64,000 nt of DNA. It comes from Caulobacter sp. NIBR2454 (lineage in GTDB: Bacteria; Pseudomonadota; Alphaproteobacteria; Caulobacterales; Caulobacteraceae). Positions 25,475 to 33,819 of this stretch are shown here, piece by piece (the stretch's first letter is position 1; the number at the start of each line of letters is the position of its first letter). The position numbers and the translations under genes are program-made. The DNA lies in assembly GCF_027474405.1 (NCBI RefSeq), contig NZ_CP114871.1, positions 1,249,001 through 1,313,000 on the forward strand, given 5' to 3'. The notes under the pieces are model-generated. The model ran no database searches. It was not told where the DNA came from and saw nothing but the letters and a program-made list of their open reading frames with translations.

Positions 25475-25759
25475 ATGACCGATCCAGTTGTTCAACTGAA
25501 TCTCACCGTGGATGTCGAAGGCCGCGCCGCCCCCGCACTCGAGGGCGGCTTTGCTCGTACAGGCCAGCCGTTGACCGAGCCCAAGGCCTCGGACGTGCGC
25601 CTGTTCATCGAGCGGGACGAAACCAGCGGCGTCTATATCTACAAGACACTCGACCGGGTGACCGGCGAGGTCCTCTCGCAGTTTCCGCGCGAGGAAGTGC
25701 TGCGCGTCATGAAGTCTCCGGACTACGTCCCAGGCACGATCTTCGACGCCAAGAGCTGA
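25475..25759 (+). CDS. flaG: FlaG family flagellar protein
   Basis: 94 residues. The conserved FlaG core is visible: ASDVRLFIERDETSGVYIYK then TLDRVTGEVLSQFPREEVLR. FlaG proteins influence filament length or cap function in several bacteria; the mechanism is not settled. GGCAGGAGAA before the ATG is a strong ribosome binding site. It lies between flagellin 2 and flagellin 3, with a terminator upstream and a hairpin just before the start, and no sigma-54 motif of its own. Confidence 0.87.
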   Translation: MTDPVVQLNLTVDVEGRAAPALEGGFARTGQPLTEPKASDVRLFIERDETSGVYIYKTLDRVTGEVLSQFPREEVLRVMKSPDYVPGTIFDAKS

Positions 25760-25917
25760 GATTTGGCGCCGCCTTGAGGGCGGGCGGATGTTAAAATTCG
25801 TGGTTTATTTCCGTTAACCATACGGACACCTCTTAAGGTTAACGCTCGTCTCTATGGCGGAGCGTCCCCGAATCGAGGCGCTCTGCGGCCAGGCAAAAAG
25901 CCTCCGGGAGACGGCTC

Positions 25918-26757
25918 ATGACGCTGAGCGTGAATACCAACAAGTCCGCTCTGATCGCCCTTCAGAATCTTAACAAGACGTCGGATGAGCTCGGCAAGGC
26001 CGAGGATCGCATCAGCACGTCGCTGGAGATTTCCAGCGCCAAGGACAACGCCTCGATCTGGTCGATCGCCCAAGACCAACGGGCGGACGTCAGCTCGCTG
26101 AACTCCGTGAAGATGAGTTTGAACCGCGCCCAGTCGATTTCCGACGTGGCCATGGCGGCCGGCGAGTCCGTCTCCAATCTCCTCAATCAGATGCGCGAGA
26201 AGGTCATCGCGGCGATGGAGACATCGCTGGGTAGTTCCGCGCGTAGGGCTCTGAATGATGACTTCCAGGGTTTGCTGTCCCAGTTGGGACAGGTGGTCGA
26301 GAACGCCAGCTTCGATGGTTCCAACATTCTCGATGCCTCGCTTTCCCAGAGCCTGCGATTCCTCGCCGACGCTGACGCTGTGCTGGCGATCACACTCACT
26401 CTTCAGGATCTGACGGTCGGGGGAGCGAATGTTCAAATCCCACCGGCATCCGATATCCTGACTTCGTCGAACGCTGCAGCCGCGCTCACCCTGCTAGATG
26501 CGTCCATCCAATCGACGAACGGGGCGATCAGCACTGTCGGCTCTCAAGCCAAGCGGATCGAGGCGCACCTGACCTTCATCGGCAAGCTTAGCGATACGCT
26601 TGAGGCCGGCGTCGGTAACCTGGTCGATGCCGACATGGCCAAGGAGAGCGCCAAGCTCCAAGCCCTTCAGGTACAGCAGCAGCTTGGCGTACAGGCGCTC
26701 TCGATCGCTAACAGTGCCCCGCAGGTGATCCTGTCCCTATTCCAAGGTCAGGGCTGA
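25918..26757 (+). CDS. Flagellin 3, divergent (FljJ-like)
   Basis: 279-residue flagellin with the same coil ends (LSVNTNKSALIALQNLNKTS and LVDADMAKESAKLQALQVQQ) but clear differences: the RINTGKK phrase becomes RISTSLEISSAKDNASIWSI, and the tail extends to ILSLFQGQG. Codon use is less biased than in flagellins 1 and 2, so it is probably a minor subunit. I see no sigma-54 promoter or ftr dyad in the 158 bases upstream, only an AT-rich stretch with repeated GTTAAC (25815-25845). This fits the FljJ type, which forms the hook-proximal filament and is regulated separately in C. crescentus; the symbol is inferred. Confidence 0.88.
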   Translation: MTLSVNTNKSALIALQNLNKTSDELGKAEDRISTSLEISSAKDNASIWSIAQDQRADVSSLNSVKMSLNRAQSISDVAMAAGESVSNLLNQMREKVIAAMETSLGSSARRALNDDFQGLLSQLGQVVENASFDGSNILDASLSQSLRFLADADAVLAITLTLQDLTVGGANVQIPPASDILTSSNAAAALTLLDASIQSTNGAISTVGSQAKRIEAHLTFIGKLSDTLEAGVGNLVDADMAKESAKLQALQVQQQLGVQALSIANSAPQVILSLFQGQG

Positions 26758-26780
26758 CTTTCTAGCCCGGGGGCGTAAAC

Positions 26781-27335
26781 ATGATCAGCCTTCGTGAATT
26801 GCGTGACGAGGACGAGCAGGTCCTCCTGGCTTGGCGTCGTGAGCCGGAAGTCGATCGCTGGATGTCCGACGCGGCGTTTCCGAGCGAAGCTGCGCACCGG
26901 GCTTGGTTCGAGTCCCTGCGCGCGGATCCCGATATGCGGGGGTGGATGATCCAGCAGGGCGATACGCCTGCTGGCTTGCTGACCCTGACGGGGCTCGAAA
27001 GCCATCACCGGCGCGCGGCCTGGAACTGGTTTCTGGGGGCTGCCGACGCTCGGGGCAGGGGCGTTGGACGCGCCGCGCAAGTACTTGGAATTGATAAGGC
27101 TTTCGGTGAACTCGGCCTTGAGAAGGTCTTCGCCGAAGTGATGGCGGACAATGATGCTGCCCTTAAGGCGCAGACCGCTGTCGGCTTCCTTCGCGAAGGC
27201 TATCTGCGCGCCCACGTCCTGAAGGGCGGCCAGCGTTGTGACGTCGTTCTTCTTGGCTTGCTGGCGGACGAGTGGAAAGCGTCAGGCGATCGTGTCCGTC
27301 AGTCCTTGATCGATGCCCGGATGATCGCCGGTTAA
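26781..27335 (+). CDS. flmH: GNAT N-acetyltransferase of pseudaminic acid synthesis (PseH/FlmH)
   Basis: 184 residues with the GNAT fold: LRELRDEDEQVLLAWRREPE at the start, the acetyl-CoA loop GRGVGRAAQVLGIDKAF near residue 90, and KVFAEVMADNDAALKAQTAV then GFLREG. The opening is characteristic of PseH, which acetylates the 4-amino group of the UDP-amino sugar on the way to pseudaminic acid. It stands 23 bases after flagellin 3 and completes the link with FlmG. Other flm/pse genes are outside the window. Confidence 0.85.
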   Translation: MISLRELRDEDEQVLLAWRREPEVDRWMSDAAFPSEAAHRAWFESLRADPDMRGWMIQQGDTPAGLLTLTGLESHHRRAAWNWFLGAADARGRGVGRAAQVLGIDKAFGELGLEKVFAEVMADNDAALKAQTAVGFLREGYLRAHVLKGGQRCDVVLLGLLADEWKASGDRVRQSLIDARMIAG

Positions 27336-27410
27336 GGGCGAGTCTTAACGACTTGGCAGCCCTGAACGGCGATAATCTTCGCAGGGGCGCTGTGGGCGCC
27401 GAGGAGCCGC

Positions 27411-30353
27411 TTGTTGATCACCTTCGATAGCAGCTTGTTGCTTGGCTACTATCAATCCCGCGCCGGCGTCGCGGGAGCGACCGCTGCCGCTTCGAACGGG
27501 ACCAGCAGGACCAACCGCGTGGTGGCGCCATGGGCGTCTTCGAACGAGAATCTTAAGGCTGACGCCCTCGTTAAGAAAGTGCTGGGCGGTCGCAAGTTCA
27601 TCGACGAAGGCGGCGCCAATCTGGAGTCCGCTGGGGCGGCCGAAGACCATCGCAAGCTCTTCGCGCTGCATCAGGGTTTGGCCGCGCTGTCGGGCCTTAT
27701 TGAACGCGCTGGCGAAAAAGGGGTCACGGACAGCGAACTGACACGCCTCCAATCAACGTTCGCCAAGGGGCTCGAAGAGGTCGAGAAGTACACCCAGAGC
27801 CTGAAGCTCGACGGAGTGCGTTTCACCACGGGGCAGGCGCAATCAACCGTCAAAAGTACGGTCGGCGTAGAGAAGTCCAACTACAACTACAACACCGGCA
27901 CGATCTATTCGGGAAAAGCCGGCGAAGAGGTTCCCGCTTTCCAAGGAGCGGCAGCCTTCAAGATACAGGTCAAGAAGCTCGGCGTTGTCACCGACATCAA
28001 CGTTGACCTGTCCGAGATGGGTTCTACGCCACGAACGATGCAGTCGGTCGCCGCCTTCATCAACGATAAGTTCAAGGCCGCCGGCCTCTGGACGACTTTC
28101 GCCGTCAAACAGACCAAAGGCGCTGAAACCGAGGTCAAGGGCGTCAACGGGGAGACCGTCAAGCTGCCGGCCAAGGGCGATGATTTTTCATTCCTGGTCA
28201 AAGGCGACATGGCCGAGACGCTGACATTCTCAGCGCCGACCTCGGCCCCGGCGGTCTATGTCACGACCCGCTCGGGCGATCCTGACCCCGACAAGGACGT
28301 CAAGACCGATGATGGCGTCTTCAGAAATACCCTGAGCAAAATCAACGGCGCGTTCGGGACGGCGGTCGGCGGTTCGGTGTTCACCGAAACTCTTCAAGGC
28401 ACCATCGACAGCGTTGAGAAGACGATTACGGGCGCCGACGGCTCGATCTACATGCTGGCCAACGTCTCGCATGGCGTGAACGACTCGCTCGACATCGACA
28501 GTCAGGCGATCAAGGGCAAGCAGGACGTCGCCCTGCTGAAGTACGACTCCTCGGGTAACCTGATGTTCGCTCGCTCATTGGGCGCAGCGGAGACCGCGTC
28601 AGGCCTGAACCTGGCGGTTTCGGCCGACGGCAAGGTCGCCGTTGCGGGCTCGGTGACCGGTGAACTGACCGGCCTGCCGGACGGCGCCAACGGGCCGCTC
28701 AATTCCGGCTCCGGCAGCGACAAGTCCGACAGCTTCGTCACGCTTTACGACACCAATGGCGACGAGACCTGGACGGTGCGTCGTGGCGCGTTGGAGTCCG
28801 ATTCCGCGACCGCACTGGCTTTCGGAGCCGACGGCACGCTCTATGTCGCCGGCAACACCAGTTCGGGCATGGCTGGCCACGACGGCGCCGCGTCGCCGCA
28901 GTTCGCTTCGCCCAAGGGCGGGCAGGACGGTTACCTGACCGCCTTCGCCACCCAGGCCGACGGCAAACCCAAATCGCTGTTCACGACCCAATTCGGCACG
29001 TCCGAGAAGGATAGTGTCGCCGGCCTCGTGGTCGATGGGGACAAGGTCTATGTGGCCGGGGTCGAGAATGGCCGCGCTGTGGTCCGCAACTTCGACGTCG
29101 CCCTGACCAGCACCTCGGTCACGCGCACCAGTTTCCAGAATGGCGGTTTCATCGAGGAGACCACCACGACCGTTGATGGCGGCGCGCCGTCCACGGTGAC
29201 GACCACCGGGGGCGATACAAGCCAAACCCAGTTGGGCGTCAAGACGACCCGCGCCACGACGGCGGGTATGGTGACAAGCGGACCCGTGCGCGACCTCGGC
29301 GCTCTGGGCGGCGGATCCATCGCCGGGCTGGTTCTCGATGGCGGCAAGCTTTGGATCGGCGGTTCGTCCGGCAGCGGCGCCTTGACGATCGGCAACCAGA
29401 AGTCCGGACCGCAGGGCCGGATGGACGGCTTCGCCGCCAGTCTGTCGTTGGATCTGGCGAGCACCGCCGACGATGTGCTGACCTACTACGGCGGCGCGGA
29501 AGACGACACGGTGACCGGCATGGCCGTCGCTGGCGGCAAGGTCTATCTGACCGGCCTAGCCAGCAAGGATCTGGGCGGCACTACGCCTCTGGGCAAGCAG
29601 GACGGCTATGTCGCGCAGCTCGACATGACCACCGGCGCGGCGGATTGGATGCAGCGCATCAGCGGCAAGGACGGCATCGCCGCCCCGACCTCGATCGCGG
29701 TCGACGCCGCGGGCGCTAGCGCGCTCGATACATTTGGCCTGCCGCGCGGCCAGATGTTCGCCAAGGCCTCGGAACTACTGGTGTCTGGCACGGGCGTGCG
29801 CCCCGGCGATCAGTTCCAGATCCGCACCCGTCCGGGCGGCCCGCTCACGACCGTGACCATCGACGCCAAGGACACGCTCGACACGCTGGCCGACAAGATC
29901 CGTCGCGCCAGCGGCAGCCAGGCCAAGGTCGAATTCGCGACCACCGACAATCGTCGCCAACTGCGCATCACCGCCGCCTACAACACCGCCAGCATCGAGA
30001 TCGTCGCGGGCAAGGGCGACAAGGACGCGCTCGAGGCGCTCGGTCTGTCCGAGGGACTGATCTACAGGACCCGCGAGGAGGGAGGTCGGAATGTTCCGGC
30101 CGATGGCAAGGGCGCGATCTGGGGACTGCAACTGGCGCAATCCTACGACCTGACGGACAAGCTCGACCTGAAGGAGGCCAAGGACGCCGTCACCAAGGCC
30201 ATGACCACGATCCAGCGCGCCTATCGCGAACTGCTCAATCCCCCTGCGGCGATCGCCGAAAGCGCGGGCAAGCAGGGCGGAACGGTCCCGGCCTATCTGA
30301 CCAAGCAGATCGCGAGCTACCAGAACGCCCTGGCGAAACTGACCGGCGGCTAA
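27411..30353 (+). CDS. flaEY: Flagellar regulatory protein FlaEY
   Basis: 980 residues from a TTG at 27411 (LITFDSSLLLGYYQSRAGV) preceded by GAGGAG. Residues ~1-310 are helical then beta-rich. Residues ~340-740 carry about six beta-propeller-like repeats around phrases such as DGTLYVAGNTSSG, GDKVYVAGVENG and GGKVYLTGLASKD. Residues ~800-890 (TTVTIDAKDTLDTLADKIRR, then DALEALGLSEGL) resemble the hook-IN motif of FliD and long flagellins. The last 60 residues are helical. No signal peptide is present, so export by the flagellar system is likely. FlaEY affects flagellin expression and filament make-up in C. crescentus; the biochemical role is not settled. Confidence 0.85.
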   Translation: MLITFDSSLLLGYYQSRAGVAGATAAASNGTSRTNRVVAPWASSNENLKADALVKKVLGGRKFIDEGGANLESAGAAEDHRKLFALHQGLAALSGLIERAGEKGVTDSELTRLQSTFAKGLEEVEKYTQSLKLDGVRFTTGQAQSTVKSTVGVEKSNYNYNTGTIYSGKAGEEVPAFQGAAAFKIQVKKLGVVTDINVDLSEMGSTPRTMQSVAAFINDKFKAAGLWTTFAVKQTKGAETEVKGVNGETVKLPAKGDDFSFLVKGDMAETLTFSAPTSAPAVYVTTRSGDPDPDKDVKTDDGVFRNTLSKINGAFGTAVGGSVFTETLQGTIDSVEKTITGADGSIYMLANVSHGVNDSLDIDSQAIKGKQDVALLKYDSSGNLMFARSLGAAETASGLNLAVSADGKVAVAGSVTGELTGLPDGANGPLNSGSGSDKSDSFVTLYDTNGDETWTVRRGALESDSATALAFGADGTLYVAGNTSSGMAGHDGAASPQFASPKGGQDGYLTAFATQADGKPKSLFTTQFGTSEKDSVAGLVVDGDKVYVAGVENGRAVVRNFDVALTSTSVTRTSFQNGGFIEETTTTVDGGAPSTVTTTGGDTSQTQLGVKTTRATTAGMVTSGPVRDLGALGGGSIAGLVLDGGKLWIGGSSGSGALTIGNQKSGPQGRMDGFAASLSLDLASTADDVLTYYGGAEDDTVTGMAVAGGKVYLTGLASKDLGGTTPLGKQDGYVAQLDMTTGAADWMQRISGKDGIAAPTSIAVDAAGASALDTFGLPRGQMFAKASELLVSGTGVRPGDQFQIRTRPGGPLTTVTIDAKDTLDTLADKIRRASGSQAKVEFATTDNRRQLRITAAYNTASIEIVAGKGDKDALEALGLSEGLIYRTREEGGRNVPADGKGAIWGLQLAQSYDLTDKLDLKEAKDAVTKAMTTIQRAYRELLNPPAAIAESAGKQGGTVPAYLTKQIASYQNALAKLTGG

Positions 30354-30421
30354 AGCCCTTCCTAGGCTGGCTCGGCGCTCTTCGCCTTGAATCGGGCGCC
30401 GCCGCGTCGTAGGCGTCGCTC

Positions 30422-31081
30422 ATGGCATTTCCCACCGACCGCAAGTTCATCCTCATCGGCGCGGGCGTCGCTGTTGTGGCTGGCGTCGCCATCGCCGCTG
30501 GCCTGCTGGCGCGTGACGGCGGCTCTCGTTCCTCGCCTCCAGCATCGCAGGGCGGACTGGTGGTCGAGATGGGGACGCAGGAAGAGAGCAAGCTTGATCC
30601 CGCACGGCCCCTGCGTTGCTTTGTCGGCGGCCAGTTCGTGGGCGAACTTACCCTTGCCGAATGCGCCTCGCGCAATGGTGTGGGGACAGGCGCGCTCGAC
30701 GTGGGCGTGGATGAGACAGGCGCTCTGGCCGCCGCTGACGAGGCGGGCATGATGCTGACGCCGCTGCCGCCCCCGGAGGCTGCGGCGCCCGTCAATCCCA
30801 ATGCCGCACCGACCGGGCCCGAGATCGAGGAAGCCATGGGGCCGGTATCCGCCTGCTGGCGCTATGAGGGCGGCCAGTGGAGCCGCATCCCAGGCGAGGG
30901 GACCATGAGCGAGTGCGTTCAGGTGCTCTATGCGGGCCGCTGCGATGCGGGCACGGCCTATGGCCGCTGGGGTGACCAGACTCTGCGTCTGACGTCCGGT
31001 CGTATCGAGGCTTCGAACGATAATCGCCGCTTCCGCACCATCGCCCCGTCCGTGCCCGGCTGCGCGCCGCCGGCCGGTTGA
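30422..31081 (+). CDS. Membrane-anchored protein of unknown function
   Basis: 219 residues. Residues 9-29 form one membrane helix (FILIGAGVAVVAGVAIAAGL). The outside part has a Cys-containing segment (LRCFVGGQFVGELTLAECAS), a Pro/Ala-rich linker (PLPPPEAAAPVNPNAAPTGP) and a C-terminal domain with paired cysteines (SACWRYEGGQWSRIPGEG, CVQVLYAGRCDAGTAYGRWG, then SVPGCAPP). Disulphides in the periplasm are likely. It is 11 bases before the lipoprotein gene and probably co-transcribed with it. No family recognised. Confidence 0.72.
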   Translation: MAFPTDRKFILIGAGVAVVAGVAIAAGLLARDGGSRSSPPASQGGLVVEMGTQEESKLDPARPLRCFVGGQFVGELTLAECASRNGVGTGALDVGVDETGALAAADEAGMMLTPLPPPEAAAPVNPNAAPTGPEIEEAMGPVSACWRYEGGQWSRIPGEGTMSECVQVLYAGRCDAGTAYGRWGDQTLRLTSGRIEASNDNRRFRTIAPSVPGCAPPAG

Positions 31082-31092
31082 GAGGAAACGCC

Positions 31093-31476
31093 ATGAAGAC
31101 CAAGTTCGCCATCATCGCCGCTGTGGGCTTTGCGACCCTCGCTGTGGCCGGCTGCGAAAAGCCGGTGGAAGCGCCTTACGACACGGGGGTCTGCTGGCAC
31201 GTGGCTCCGCAGAAGGACGGCAAGCTCAAATTCAATTCCTTGGCCAAGAATGTCCCCAACGTCGAGAACTGCGCGGCGACGCTGGAGGGCATGCGTATCC
31301 GCTTTAACCGCATGGGCATGAACCAGCAGCAGATGGTCGGCGCCTATCAGGGCAACTTCCTGTTCGTGGAGCGTGAGGGCATTTTCGTCAGCCGTGGCTT
31401 GAAGAGCGGTCGCTATCTTGCTCTGGTCCGCACCGGCGATGGCCGTTTGGCGGTCCCCGGCGCAATGCCGCAATAG
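31093..31476 (+). CDS. Small predicted lipoprotein
   Basis: 127 residues from the ATG at 31093 with GAGAGGAAACGCC before it; the TTG at 31078 is less likely. The lipobox LAVAGC places a lipidated cysteine at residue 20. The mature domain (GVCWHVAPQKDGKLKFNSLA, ENCAATLEGMRIRF, GAYQGNFLFVEREGIFVSRG) is compact and beta-rich with two further cysteines. The neighbour upstream also has paired cysteines, so the two may form an envelope pair. Function unknown. Confidence 0.75.
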   Translation: MKTKFAIIAAVGFATLAVAGCEKPVEAPYDTGVCWHVAPQKDGKLKFNSLAKNVPNVENCAATLEGMRIRFNRMGMNQQQMVGAYQGNFLFVEREGIFVSRGLKSGRYLALVRTGDGRLAVPGAMPQ

Positions 31477-31494
31477 TCGCTCTAACAGTCCACA

Positions 31495-31509
31495 GAACTT
31501 ATCGGGAAC
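31495..31509. promoter_or_regulatory. LexA (SOS) box upstream of ssb
   Basis: GAACTTATCGGGAAC is an exact GAAC-N7-GAAC, the reverse complement of the alphaproteobacterial SOS box GTTC-N7-GTTC. It is 88 bases before the ssb ATG. LexA repression of ssb is known in Caulobacter crescentus. Confidence 0.8.
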
Positions 31510-31597
31510 ATCTGTTGCGCGCCCCGAGGTTGCGTGATTAGGGTTCCGTTAAGATTCTGGCGCGGTTGGGTCGCCAGGCGAGCCTCGGGAGAGAGCC

Positions 31598-32110
31598 ATG
31601 GCGGGCAGCGTCAACAAGGTCATTCTGGTCGGCAATCTGGGCGCTGACCCGGAAATCCGCAGCCTCGGGTCAGGCGACCGCGTCGCCAATCTGCGCATCG
31701 CCACCTCCGAGAGCTGGCGCGACCGCACCTCGGGCGAGCGCAAGGAAAAGACCGAATGGCACCGGGTTGTGATCTTCAACGACAACCTGGTGAAGGTGGC
31801 CGAGAACTACCTGCGCAAAGGCTCGACGGTCTATATCGAGGGCGCGATCCAGACCCGCAAATGGACCGACCAGAGCGGCGTTGAGAAGTACTCCACCGAG
31901 ATCGTCCTGCAGAAGTTCCGTGGCGAGCTGACCATGTTGGGCGGTCGCGGCGACGGCGGCGCGGCTGGCGCCAGCTCGGGCGGCGGCGATTTCGACAGCG
32001 GTTACAGCGGTGGCGGCGGTGGTGGTTTCAGCGGCGGCGGCCAGCGCAATCAGCCCAGCGGTCCGCGCGAGAACTTCTCGGCCGACCTGGACGACGAAAT
32101 TCCGTTCTAG
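31598..32110 (+). CDS. ssb: Single-stranded DNA-binding protein
   Basis: 170 residues. The OB-fold ([60 protein letters not shown]) covers residues 1-110. A Gly-rich linker follows ([18 protein letters not shown]), and the acidic tip DLDDEIPF is the docking peptide for replication and repair partners. It protects single-stranded DNA in replication and recombination. A LexA box lies upstream and a terminator downstream. Confidence 0.97.
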   Translation: MAGSVNKVILVGNLGADPEIRSLGSGDRVANLRIATSESWRDRTSGERKEKTEWHRVVIFNDNLVKVAENYLRKGSTVYIEGAIQTRKWTDQSGVEKYSTEIVLQKFRGELTMLGGRGDGGAAGASSGGGDFDSGYSGGGGGGFSGGGQRNQPSGPRENFSADLDDEIPF

Positions 32111-32136
32111 GGCCGGTCTTCAGTGAAACATTGCAG

Positions 32137-32166
32137 CGGCCGCTTCCCTTGGGAGGCGGCCGTTTT
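32137..32166 (+). terminator. Rho-independent terminator after ssb
   Basis: CGGCCGCTTCCC (32137-32148) pairs with GGGAGGCGGCCG (32151-32162), with a short loop and one T-G pair, followed by TTTT. It starts 26 bases after the ssb stop. Confidence 0.8.
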
Positions 32167-32271
32167 CGCACCTGGATCACGCCGCAAGACGCGCCGGTTC
32201 ACCGCAATAGGTCCGGCGACAATCCAGCGGTTCCGGTCTAGGAGGAAGCGGTTCCAGCCACCTTCCGAGCC

Positions 32272-33189
32272 ATGAGTCGCACTTCCTCGCCCTTCACCCT
32301 CGTCGAGGTCGGCGCAATCGCCACGATCATCCTGGTCTGGGGCGTCAACAACGCCGCGGCCAAGGTGGCTACCGCGGAACTGCCTCCGCTCTTCGTGGCC
32401 GGCTTTCGTTTCCTGATCGCGCTGGTGGTTCTGCTTCCATTGCTCAGGCCGCCGTTTCCGGACTTGAGGCGAATGTGGCCGATCGTCATTCTCTCGGGGC
32501 CGATCCACTTCGCTTTCGTCTATATCGGCTTTGGCTTGGCCGAGCAGCTCAGCCCCTTGGTGGTGGCCAGCCAGTTGTGGATTCCCTTCACGGTGCTGTT
32601 CGCCTGGAGAGTCCTGGGCGAACGAATGACCCGGGCGGCGGCGCTGGGGCTGGCCGTGGCCTTCGCCGGGGTGACCTGGATGACCCTCGACCCGCATACG
32701 GCGACGGACTTCATCCCCATTGTGCTCATCATCACCGGGGCCGCGATCTGGGCGCTGGCGACGGTGCTGGTTCGCCGCCTGCCTAGCGTGCGACCATTGA
32801 AGATGCAGGCCCTGACATCCCTCGTCGCCGCGCCGTTGTTGCTGGGCGCCGCCTTTGGCTTCGAGCCTAATCTCAAGGCCCAGGTGATGGACGCTTCGCC
32901 GCTGGCCTGGGCGTGCGTCGTTTTCGCGGGCCTGGCCTCATCCATCGGCGCGTCGAGCCTGCTGTTCTGGCTGGTGCAGCGGCGAGAACCTTCTCGGGTG
33001 ACGCCTTTCTTCCTGCTGACGCCGCTGGTGTCCTGCACCATCGGCATCTTGCTGATGGGCGACAAGGTCACCGTGCAACTGATCGGCGGCGGGATGGCGA
33101 CGCTCGCGGGCGTCGCCATCGTCACCTTTGACGAACGGCGCAGAGCTCGGCTCGCGGCGCTACAGCTGCAGGCGGCGAGCCAAGTCTGA
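32272..33189 (+). CDS. EamA/DMT-family permease
   Basis: 305-residue inner-membrane transporter with ten predicted helices in two EamA repeats, about residues 10-135 and 150-290. The first repeat contains IILVWGVNNAAAKVATAELP and FGLAEQLSPLVVASQLW; the second contains GASSLLFWLVQRREPSRVTP and a GIxLxGE-like end GILLMGDKVTVQLIGGGM. Members export amino acids, cofactors or drugs, but the substrate is not readable. It is convergent with bioD, overlapping by 30 bases. An association with biotin metabolism is possible but not supported by sequence. Confidence 0.88.
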   Translation: MSRTSSPFTLVEVGAIATIILVWGVNNAAAKVATAELPPLFVAGFRFLIALVVLLPLLRPPFPDLRRMWPIVILSGPIHFAFVYIGFGLAEQLSPLVVASQLWIPFTVLFAWRVLGERMTRAAALGLAVAFAGVTWMTLDPHTATDFIPIVLIITGAAIWALATVLVRRLPSVRPLKMQALTSLVAAPLLLGAAFGFEPNLKAQVMDASPLAWACVVFAGLASSIGASSLLFWLVQRREPSRVTPFFLLTPLVSCTIGILLMGDKVTVQLIGGGMATLAGVAIVTFDERRRARLAALQLQAASQV

Positions 33190-33819
33190 GGCGTCCCAGC
33201 CGTCAGCGTGACGAGGCGCCGTCAGGGTTGCAATCTCGCCGACAAAAGCGGCGAGGCTGGCGGCCGTCTCCCCAAGGTCGGGCGCGCCTTCGCTTTCGCT
33301 CATGACGATGGCGGCGACAGTCACGCCGCGAGCCTTCAGCACTTCCAGCGCCGTGAGCGTGTGGCTGATCGTGCCAAGGTAGCTGCCGCAGACGAGGATG
33401 ACTGGGAGCGTGAGCCGCGCGATCAGGTCGAGATTCGTGGCCTCATCGGTCAGGGGCGACATGACGCCGCCCGCCCCCTCGATCAGCAGCGGGCCGTCAC
33501 CCGCGATCTGGGTGCGGCAAAGGGCTTCGAGCCGGTCGAGTTCAAGGTGAACGCCTTCCAGGCGCGCGGCCAGTGGCGGGGAGAGGGGGGCGGCGAAGCG
33601 CAGCGGCGAGATATCCTCCAACGACGGCGCGCCGTCACCCAGCGCGGCGCGCAGGCGGCCCGGATCACTCGCGTCCGTATCGGCTGGGTCGAAACCACTG
33701 ACCACTGGTTTGAAGGCGCGAACCGCCCGCCCTTCCGCACGCAGGGCGCGGATCAGGGCGCAGGCGACATAGGTCTTTCCGACGTCCGTGCCCGTGGCGG
33801 TGATGAACATGGCGCTCAT
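33160..33819 (-). CDS. bioD: Dethiobiotin synthetase
   Basis: Closes the ureido ring of 7,8-diaminopelargonate using CO2 and ATP, the penultimate step of biotin synthesis. 219 residues. The P-loop is FITATGTDVGKTYVACAL; the motifs FKPVVSGFDP and IEGAGGVMSPLTDE are the family signatures, and VILVCGSYLGTISHTLTALE is the usual core. The ATG overlaps the bioF stop (ATGA), so the two are coupled. The C-terminus overlaps the convergent permease gene. Confidence 0.95.
   Translation of the reverse strand: MSAMFITATGTDVGKTYVACALIRALRAEGRAVRAFKPVVSGFDPADTDASDPGRLRAALGDGAPSLEDISPLRFAAPLSPPLAARLEGVHLELDRLEALCRTQIAGDGPLLIEGAGGVMSPLTDEATNLDLIARLTLPVILVCGSYLGTISHTLTALEVLKARGVTVAAIVMSESEGAPDLGETAASLAAFVGEIATLTAPRHADGWDASDLARRLQL

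Noticed and set aside
25761..25780. TTGGCGCCGCCTTGAGG as a sigma-54 promoter for flagellin 3
   Set aside because: The -12 GC is missing (TTGA), so the element is incomplete.
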